Source: Bacteroidales bacterium
GTDB taxonomy: Bacteria; Bacteroidota; Bacteroidia; Bacteroidales; UBA932
Assembly (NCBI GenBank): GCA_023230265.1
Contig: JALNXR010000155.1
Location: forward strand, 1-5,323
Direction: 5' to 3'
DNA length: 5,323 nucleotides
Below the pieces are notes generated by a model, which worked only from the letters and a program-made list of their open reading frames with translations, ran no database searches and was not told where the DNA came from. Positions 1 to 3,477 of the stretch are shown here, in pieces (the stretch's first letter is position 1; every line of letters starts with the position of its first letter). Made by a program: the position numbers and the translations under genes.

Positions 1-56
1 CGGAGCATCCTCACCAGGCACAGCAACCAAAACAAATTATTTTAAACGAAATTTAA
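1..56 (+). CDS. rplM: 50S ribosomal protein L13 (uL13), C-terminal end only
   Basis: The window opens inside a reading frame (first full codon at 3) that reads EHPHQAQQPKQIILNEI and stops with TAA at 54-56. A HPH-x-AQQPK segment is the usual end of L13 in Bacteroidota, and L13 is almost always encoded directly upstream of S9, as here, with a 7-bp gap before the rpsI ATG. L13 is an early-assembling protein of the large ribosomal subunit that binds 23S rRNA. Only 17 residues are visible, so the call rests on this tail and on gene order; the start lies outside the window. Confidence 0.8.
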   Translation, partial: EHPHQAQQPKQIILNEI

Positions 57-63
57 ACAGAGC

Positions 64-453
64 ATGGAATTAATTAACGCCCTTGGAAGACGAAAATCAG
101 CAGTTGCTCGCGTTTATGTGAATTCGGGAAAAGGTAACATCACTATCAACGAAAGACCTCTTGAAAACTATTTCGCAGAGGAGACACTCCAGTACATAGT
201 GAAGCAGCCCCTTGAGCTTACCAATACCCAGGCCATGTTTGACATCAATGTCAATCTGGACGGCGGTGGTATTAAGGGTCAGGCAGAGGCATTGCGTCTT
301 GCAATTGCCAGGGCTCTCTGCAAAATAGATGCAGAGGCTTACCGTCCTGTTTTAAAGTCGAACGGCCTTCTTTCACGCGATCCCCGCGAAGTTGAAAGAA
401 AGAAACCCGGCCGTCCCGGTGCACGCAAACGCTTCCAGTTCAGTAAACGATAG
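64..453 (+). CDS. rpsI: 30S ribosomal protein S9 (uS9)
   Basis: This is a complete 129-residue S9, the normal bacterial length. S9 sits in the head of the small subunit and its long basic C-terminal tail reaches the P-site tRNA anticodon stem-loop. Visible hallmarks are the N-terminal GRRKSAVARV block (residues 8-17), a GGGIKGQAEALRLAIARAL block (about 67-85), the SRDPREVERKKPG stretch, and the invariant end GARKRFQFSKR with the terminal Lys-Arg that contacts tRNA. The ATG at 64 puts the family N-terminus exactly in place. There is no Shine-Dalgarno sequence; the spacer from rplM is only 7 bp, so the two are almost certainly cotranscribed and possibly translationally coupled. Confidence 0.98.
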   Translation: MELINALGRRKSAVARVYVNSGKGNITINERPLENYFAEETLQYIVKQPLELTNTQAMFDINVNLDGGGIKGQAEALRLAIARALCKIDAEAYRPVLKSNGLLSRDPREVERKKPGRPGARKRFQFSKR

Positions 454-525
454 TATTATTTGCTGATTAAGCTGCACAGCCAGGATTATAAAATTACAGG
501 ATCTTTATAAAGCTACCAGTATTTG

Positions 526-576
526 TCCGGCTGCGGAAAACCGGAAAGACCGAAAATCGATTCGTTACTACCGGTT
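526..576 (+). promoter_or_regulatory. candidate structured rpsB leader with two competing stem-loops
   Basis: The 164-bp gap between rpsI and rpsB (454-617) is long for this operon, whose other gaps are 7 and 35 bp. Two stem-loops in it share one strand. The first pairs TCCGG (526-530) with CCGGA (541-545) over a 10-nt loop. The second pairs AACCGG (539-544) with CCGGTT (571-576) and contains an inner CGAA (551-554) / TTCG (561-564) hairpin. Because both use 541-544, only one can form at a time. In E. coli, S2 represses rpsB-tsf through the rpsB leader, so an autoregulatory role is plausible, but the link is inference: the stems are short and I do not recognise a described leader class. No clear Bacteroidota promoter (TAnnTTTG) was found in the gap. 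Confidence 0.35.
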
Positions 577-617
577 GAAGAGAAGAGAAAAACAAACAAA
601 ATCAAATTTATTTAACA

Positions 618-1625
618 ATGCCAAGAACAAATTTCCAAGAATTACTTGATGCAGGAGCACACTTCGGACACCTTAAAAGAAAGTGGAATCCCAAAATGGC
701 ACCCTATATCTTTATGGAGAAGAACGGGATTCATATCATTGACCTGCACAAGACCGTTATCAAAATAGAGGAAGCTTCAAATGTGATGAAACAGCTGGCC
801 CGTGCCGGCAGAAAGATTCTCTTTGTTGCGACCAAGAAACAGGCCAAAGATATTGTGGCCGAAAACGCAAAATCGGTGAACATGCCTTATGTTACAGAGC
901 GCTGGCCGGGCGGAATGCTTACAAACTTCCCCACCATACGCAAGGCTGTCAAAAAGATGAACACCATAGACAAAATGCTTACGGACGGCACCTTTGAAAC
1001 TCTTGCAAAACGTGAAAGATTACAGGTTACCCGTCAGAGAGCAAAACTTGAAAAGAACCTGGGATCCATTGCGGATCTCAACCGGCTTCCATCTGCACTC
1101 TTTGTTATAGATATTCAAAAAGAGATGAATGCAGTAAGAGAGGCAAACCGTCTGAATATACCGGTGATTGCAATGGTTGATACATGTTGCGATCCTACCC
1201 CTGTTGATTATGTAATCCCGGCAAATGACGACGCTGCAAAATCAATCTCCTACATCATGGGTGTACTCTGCCAGGCAGTGGCAGAGGGTCTCTCAGAAAG
1301 AAAACTGGAGAAAGAGAAAGAGGGAACTGAAGAGAAAGAGAATCAGCAAGATAACGTCAAAGATCTCTCTGGCAAGAAGTTACGCACACGTAAATCTGCC
1401 GGACAACATGAAGCACCAGCAGGAGGGGAAAATGACACACCTGCAGAAGGAGCAAAATCCGAATCCGCTGTAAAAGATGAACCGAAAGAGGTCCGCTCTC
1501 AGAAACCTGTTGCAGAACCAGCTGCTCCCGTTGAAGAGCCAGTTGCAGACTCTGGGAAGAAGAAGGGAAATGTGAAGGAGAATGAACCTGCAAAAGAGTC
1601 TCAGGCTGATAGTGCTGAGGTATAG
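618..1625 (+). CDS. rpsB: 30S ribosomal protein S2 (uS2) with long acidic/basic C-terminal extension
   Basis: S2 is a late-assembling protein on the back of the small subunit and is needed for recruiting S1 where that protein is present. Residues 1 to about 228 are a normal S2: the first family signature LLDAGAHFGH (9-18), KRKWNPKMAPYIF, the ERWPGGMLTNF block (94-104), RLPSALFVIDIQKE (156-169), and IPVIAMVDTCCDPTPVDYVIP (181-201) followed by AKSI. The protein is 335 residues, whereas typical bacterial S2 is about 230-270. The extra ~107 residues (DNA about 1302-1622) are low-complexity, rich in Glu, Lys, Ala, Pro and Ser, and look disordered. The ATG at 618 gives the standard MPRTNFQELL-like start; upstream is AT-rich with no Shine-Dalgarno. 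tsf follows after 35 bp, the usual rpsB-tsf pair. Confidence 0.98.
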   Translation: MPRTNFQELLDAGAHFGHLKRKWNPKMAPYIFMEKNGIHIIDLHKTVIKIEEASNVMKQLARAGRKILFVATKKQAKDIVAENAKSVNMPYVTERWPGGMLTNFPTIRKAVKKMNTIDKMLTDGTFETLAKRERLQVTRQRAKLEKNLGSIADLNRLPSALFVIDIQKEMNAVREANRLNIPVIAMVDTCCDPTPVDYVIPANDDAAKSISYIMGVLCQAVAEGLSERKLEKEKEGTEEKENQQDNVKDLSGKKLRTRKSAGQHEAPAGGENDTPAEGAKSESAVKDEPKEVRSQKPVAEPAAPVEEPVADSGKKKGNVKENEPAKESQADSAEV

Positions 1626-1660
1626 AAAAAATCGTCCCTTTTATTTTAAAAACTAACAAT

Positions 1661-2485
1661 ATGGATATTAAAGCTACAGATGTTGCCAAACTCAGACAAA
1701 TGACCGGGGCCGGCATGATGGACTGCAAAAATGCTTTGGTTGAGGCAAACGGTGATTATGAAAAGGCAAAAGACATAATCAGGGAAAAAGGCAAGCTGGT
1801 TGCTGCAAAGAGAGCCGACAGGGAAACCACAGAAGGTTCTGTAATTGCAAAAGTGAACAGTGAAAACAATAAAGCAATTCTTATTTGTCTTGGCTGTGAA
1901 ACAGATTTCGTTGCCAAAAACGCAGAATTTCAAGCACTTGCAAAGAGTATTGCTGAAACAGCCCTCATTAACTTTCCTGCTGATCTTCAATCTCTTAAGG
2001 CTGTAAAACTCGACGGCCAGACTATTGAAGAGGCAATTACACAGCAGACAGGAAAGAGCGGAGAGAAACACTCTCTTGCAACTTACAGTAAACTGGAGGC
2101 TCCTTACATTGGCTCTTACATACATATGAACGGGAAACTTGCCACTATAGTAGGTTTTAACAAAGAGATCAGCCATGAAGCCGGTAAAGAGATTGCAATG
2201 CAGATCACAGCCATGAATCCTGTCTCAGTGAGCAGGGAAGACTGTCCTGCAGAGGTTATTGCAAAAGAGCTGGAAATCTACCGTGTTCAGATTAAAGAGG
2301 AGGGTAAACCCGAGCATATGGTTGAACAGATTGCACAGGGTAAACTTAATAAGTTCTTTAAAGAGAGTACCCTTATGGATCAGACCTTTGTAAAGGATGG
2401 TAAAATCTCAGTTGCTGCATACCTCAAAGGAATTGACCCGGAAGTTAAGGTAACAGGCTTTTTCCGCTACTCACTCAACGACTAA
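1661..2485 (+). CDS. tsf: translation elongation factor Ts (EF-Ts)
   Basis: EF-Ts is the cytoplasmic guanine-nucleotide exchange factor that strips GDP from EF-Tu so it can be recharged with GTP. The 274-residue protein is complete. An N-terminal UBA-like domain (about 1-45) carries VAKLRQMTGAGMMDCKNAL (8-26) and the following DYEKAKDIIREKG; the core carries the conserved TDFVAKN motif (81-87), whose Asp-Phe contacts the EF-Tu nucleotide-binding domain; the second half shows the usual GSYIHMNGKLATIVGF strand pair (151-166), a MNPVSVSRED segment and the C-terminal GKLNKFFKESTLMDQ-F-K block (227-245). The 35-bp gap after rpsB is AT-rich without a Shine-Dalgarno sequence, as is usual in Bacteroidota. 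This is the last gene of the operon: two stem-loops and a terminator follow. Confidence 0.98.
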   Translation: MDIKATDVAKLRQMTGAGMMDCKNALVEANGDYEKAKDIIREKGKLVAAKRADRETTEGSVIAKVNSENNKAILICLGCETDFVAKNAEFQALAKSIAETALINFPADLQSLKAVKLDGQTIEEAITQQTGKSGEKHSLATYSKLEAPYIGSYIHMNGKLATIVGFNKEISHEAGKEIAMQITAMNPVSVSREDCPAEVIAKELEIYRVQIKEEGKPEHMVEQIAQGKLNKFFKESTLMDQTFVKDGKISVAAYLKGIDPEVKVTGFFRYSLND

Positions 2486-2502
2486 ACAAAGTTTGGGTTA
2501 CC

Positions 2503-2543
2503 CGGTAAAAGTTTGGTATTTGCCTGCAAATAGCATTTTACCG
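2503..2543. repeat. 41-bp two-stem palindrome just after tsf
   Basis: CGGTAAAA (2503-2510) is perfectly complementary to TTTTACCG (2536-2543), and inside it TATTTGC (2517-2523) is complementary to GCAAATA (2526-2532). The two stems are separated by GTTTGG on one side and GCA on the other, giving one long interrupted hairpin in RNA. It begins 18 bp past the tsf stop codon. No U-tract follows, so it is not a standard intrinsic terminator; it could stabilise the 3' end of the mRNA, be a first pause site, or be an insertion relic. Confidence 0.6.
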
Positions 2544-2585
2544 ACAATCCGCCGAAAAATCATTGTCTCGTCCTGACATAAAATA

Positions 2586-2620
2586 AACAAAAGGCTGCCT
2601 GAAGAAGGCAGCCTTTTGTT
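2586..2620 (+). terminator. intrinsic terminator of the rplM-rpsI-rpsB-tsf operon
   Basis: A perfect 14-bp stem (2586-2599 with 2607-2620) surrounds a 7-nt loop TGAAGAA. The stem has a GC-rich core GGCTGCC / GGCAGCC, and its outer part supplies a T-rich run CCTTTTGTTGT on the plus strand. The matching A-rich AACAAAA on the left means the same hairpin would also have a T-run when read on the minus strand, so it can act in both directions. It lies 100 bp after the tsf stop and is the clear end of the translation operon; in the other direction it would stop any read-through from the convergent peptidase gene. Confidence 0.92.
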
Positions 2621-2635
2621 GTAGAGATCAACGCA

Positions 2636-2739
2636 AAAGTTTCCCACATAAATGTTTCTGTGCTTCAACTGGGAAGTGCCATATGTTAAAGCTCCCCACA
2701 TCAATGGTTAAGGGTAACTGTCAAAAGTGCCAGGTGTTA
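2636..2739. repeat. diverged ~52-bp tandem duplication
   Basis: Two landmark blocks recur with a step of 51-52 bp. AAAGTTTCCCACAT (2636-2649) recurs as AAAGCTCCCCACAT (2688-2701), 12 of 14 identical, each followed by xAATG. AAGTGCCATATGTTA (2674-2688) recurs as AAGTGCCAGGTGTTA (2725-2739), 13 of 15 identical. The bases between the blocks are poorly conserved. The first block is the outer 17-bp arm and the last block runs into the inner 21-bp arm, so the two nested inverted repeats appear to grow out of two copies of one ancestral unit. Confidence 0.5.
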
Positions 2740-2855
2740 GCAAATTTTATAACCTGTTGTTATTGAGCCGAATAGACAATTTTTCAAAAAGTATAGTTTT
2801 TTGAAAAATTCTCACAACGCATATAGTCAGCGACTTATAAAATTTGCTAACACCT
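2732..2855. mobile_element. 124-bp MITE-like palindromic element (perfect 21-bp ends)
   Basis: The 21-bp arm 2732-2752 (beginning AGGTGTTAGC) is the exact reverse complement of 2835-2855 (ending GCTAACACCT). Inside, GTTGT (2756-2760) matches ACAAC (2814-2818), and a 13-bp arm AATTTTTCAAAAA (2778-2790) matches TTTTTGAAAAATT (2798-2810) around a 7-nt loop GTATAGT. The whole unit can therefore fold into one long, stepwise hairpin. It has no coding capacity. No clear target-site duplication is seen at its edges. Size, perfect ends and internal palindrome fit a miniature inverted-repeat transposable element; a structured RNA or a protein-binding palindrome cluster is the alternative. Confidence 0.5.
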
Positions 2856-2960
2856 ACGTCCCATCCTGAAATAGGTTGACTCCAAACTGTTTTACTTTTA
2901 AAGCTCAAACATAGGCTGTATGAACCTTAAGTAATGTAGTAGTATAAATAAAGTAGTAAG
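2851..2960. repeat. tail repeat, copy A
   Basis: This segment overlaps the last bases of the inner 21-bp arm and resembles 3035-3170, which follows the outer 17-bp arm in the same way. Shared blocks in order are CACCTAC(G/A)TCC (2851-2861, 10 of 11 identical to 3035-3045), a TxAAATAGGTTGAC-like block, TCCAAA, TTTACTT, CTCAAA.AT and a TGTAGTA...AGTAG/AAG end (2935-2960). Copy A lacks about one 20-bp internal unit relative to copy B. It may be a decayed insertion-sequence end; I recognise no specific family. Confidence 0.45.
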
Positions 2961-3034
2961 ACATGGTTTGTGTCAAAAATATCACACACATAATCAGACT
3001 ATTACTTAGTTCAGTTTAATGTGGGAAACTTTTG

Positions 3035-3170
3035 CACCTACATCCTGTCTAAAATAGGTAGGTTAAGTCCAAAACAGGTGATTGACTTAAAACAGGTTTA
3101 CTTCAAAACTCAAATATTAGATGAAAGAACTATAGGTTATTTTGTAGTATATATATTATGAAGTAAAGTA
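3035..3170. repeat. tail repeat, copy B, with internal 20-bp units
   Basis: This is the second, longer copy of the tail seen at 2851-2960. It includes about three degenerate 20-bp units sharing TCxAAAAxAGGT: 3048-3067, 3068-3087 and a shorter third at 3088-3104. Then come CTCAAATATTAG and TTGTAGTATATATAT, matching the TGTAGTAGTATAAAT of copy A. Its final AAGTAAAG grades into the pentanucleotide array. The extra 20-bp unit explains most of the length difference between the copies. Confidence 0.45.
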
Positions 3171-3195
3171 AAGTAAAGTAAAGTAAAGTAAAGTA
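3161..3195. repeat. pentanucleotide array (AAGTA)x7
   Basis: Seven uninterrupted, identical copies of AAGTA fill 35 bp, with one further A at 3196. Perfect arrays of this kind arise by replication slippage and are usually variable in length between strains. It lies far from both neighbouring genes' 5' ends (it is downstream of each), so phase variation of either gene is unlikely. Confidence 0.95.
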
Positions 3196-3205
3196 ACCTA
3201 ACCAA

Positions 3206-3225
3206 CAGTAAATTACAGTAAATTA
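3206..3225. repeat. two-copy 10-bp tandem repeat
   Basis: CAGTAAATTA occurs twice back to back (3206-3215 and 3216-3225), 10 bp after the pentanucleotide array ends. The AGTAA core resembles the array unit, so it may have the same slippage origin. Confidence 0.85.
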
Positions 3226-3285
3226 TTGTTAACTATAGAAATTGCAATTTGCGTAAACATATTATACATATAATCTGAGACTTGG

Positions 3286-3322
3286 CTGATAGAACTTGAT
3301 ATGCCTGATAGAACTTGATATG
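3286..3322. repeat. two-copy 19-bp tandem repeat
   Basis: CTGATAGAACTTGATATG is present at 3286-3303 and again, identical over 18 bp, at 3305-3322, separated by one C. No similarity to the neighbouring arrays is seen. Confidence 0.9.
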
Positions 3323-3371
3323 GGGGACTTTGGTCATCAAAAAAGATTTTGTTATTACACACGAATTCAAT

Positions 3372-3405
3372 TAGATACAGGGCACAAATAGATACAGGGC
3401 AGAAA
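3372..3405. repeat. two-copy 17-bp tandem repeat
   Basis: TAGATACAGGGCACAAA (3372-3388) is followed directly by TAGATACAGGGCAGAAA (3389-3405), 16 of 17 identical. The second copy supplies the left arm of the hairpin at 3397-3431; the single difference (C to G) is what completes that stem, so the duplication and the hairpin are linked. Confidence 0.9.
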
Positions 3406-3431
3406 CATTTCAATTCGAAAAGTTTCTGCCC
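3397..3431 (-). terminator. candidate 3'-end hairpin of the S46 peptidase gene
   Basis: GGGCAGAAAC (3397-3406) pairs perfectly with GTTTCTGCCC (3422-3431); after an A/A mismatch, TTTC (3408-3411) pairs with GAAA (3417-3420) around a 5-nt loop. Read on the minus strand it lies 46 bp after the peptidase stop codon, the right place for a 3'-end structure. The sequence following it on that strand is TGTATCTATTTG, only weakly T-rich, so efficient intrinsic termination is uncertain and an mRNA-stabilising role is equally possible. Confidence 0.5.
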
Positions 3432-3477
3432 CGTAAGCATCATGCAATTAGCTCAATAACCAAATTTTCGTCGTTGG

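Larger units (their letters stand above)
2633..3035. repeat. 403-bp segment bounded by perfect 17-bp inverted repeats
   Basis: The left arm GCAAAAGTTTCCCACAT (2633-2649) is the exact reverse complement of ATGTGGGAAACTTTTGC (3019-3035). The arms are 369 bp apart, too far for a simple hairpin terminator and typical of the terminal inverted repeats of a small non-autonomous transposable element. The interior has no gene; it carries a second inverted-repeat element (2732-2855). A possible 2-bp AC duplication borders the arms (2631-2632 and 3036-3037), which is too short to mean much. The left arm starts 13 bp after the terminator. Element identity is inferred; the repeat itself is certain. Confidence 0.65.
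2486..3477. other. 992-bp non-coding, repeat-dense gap between convergent genes
   Basis: No reading frame here has a recognisable protein; the short frames that exist run across palindromes and tandem repeats. In order the gap contains a palindrome directly after tsf, a strong bidirectional-looking terminator, a nested set of three inverted repeats with duplicated flanking tails, a pentanucleotide array, three two-copy tandem duplications and a hairpin downstream of the S46 peptidase gene. No transposase fragment was recognised, so any mobile element present must be non-autonomous or decayed. Confidence 0.8.

Noticed and set aside
454..525. Bacteroidota-type promoter (TAnnTTTG) before rpsB
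   Set aside because: ATTATTTG and AGTATTTG occur near 461 and 519, but neither has the TA at the required spacing, and no convincing -33 TTG element accompanies them.
1225..1728. Other open frames overlapping the rpsB 3' end (plus 1225-1473, minus 1357-1728)
   Set aside because: They are shadows of the low-complexity S2 tail, with repetitive Gln/Lys/Arg or Leu/Gln/Ser compositions expected from reading purine-rich codons out of frame.
1646..2176. 176-residue open frame on the minus strand
   Set aside because: It lies entirely antisense to tsf and its flank; the Cys/Phe-rich product resembles no family, and tsf in the other strand is unmistakable.
2498..2704. 68-residue minus-strand open frame
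   Set aside because: It reads straight through the perfect terminator stem and into the inverted-repeat arm; no recognisable protein features.
2633..3196. Insertion sequence with transposase remnant
   Set aside because: No frame in the region shows DDE or HUH transposase motifs; only end-like repeats are visible.
3161..3405. Possible CRISPR array
   Set aside because: The repeats have different sequences and periods and no regular repeat-spacer pattern; no cas gene is present.
3213..3443. 76-residue minus-strand open frame
   Set aside because: It is made of the 10-, 19- and 17-bp tandem duplications and the 3' hairpin; no family resemblance.
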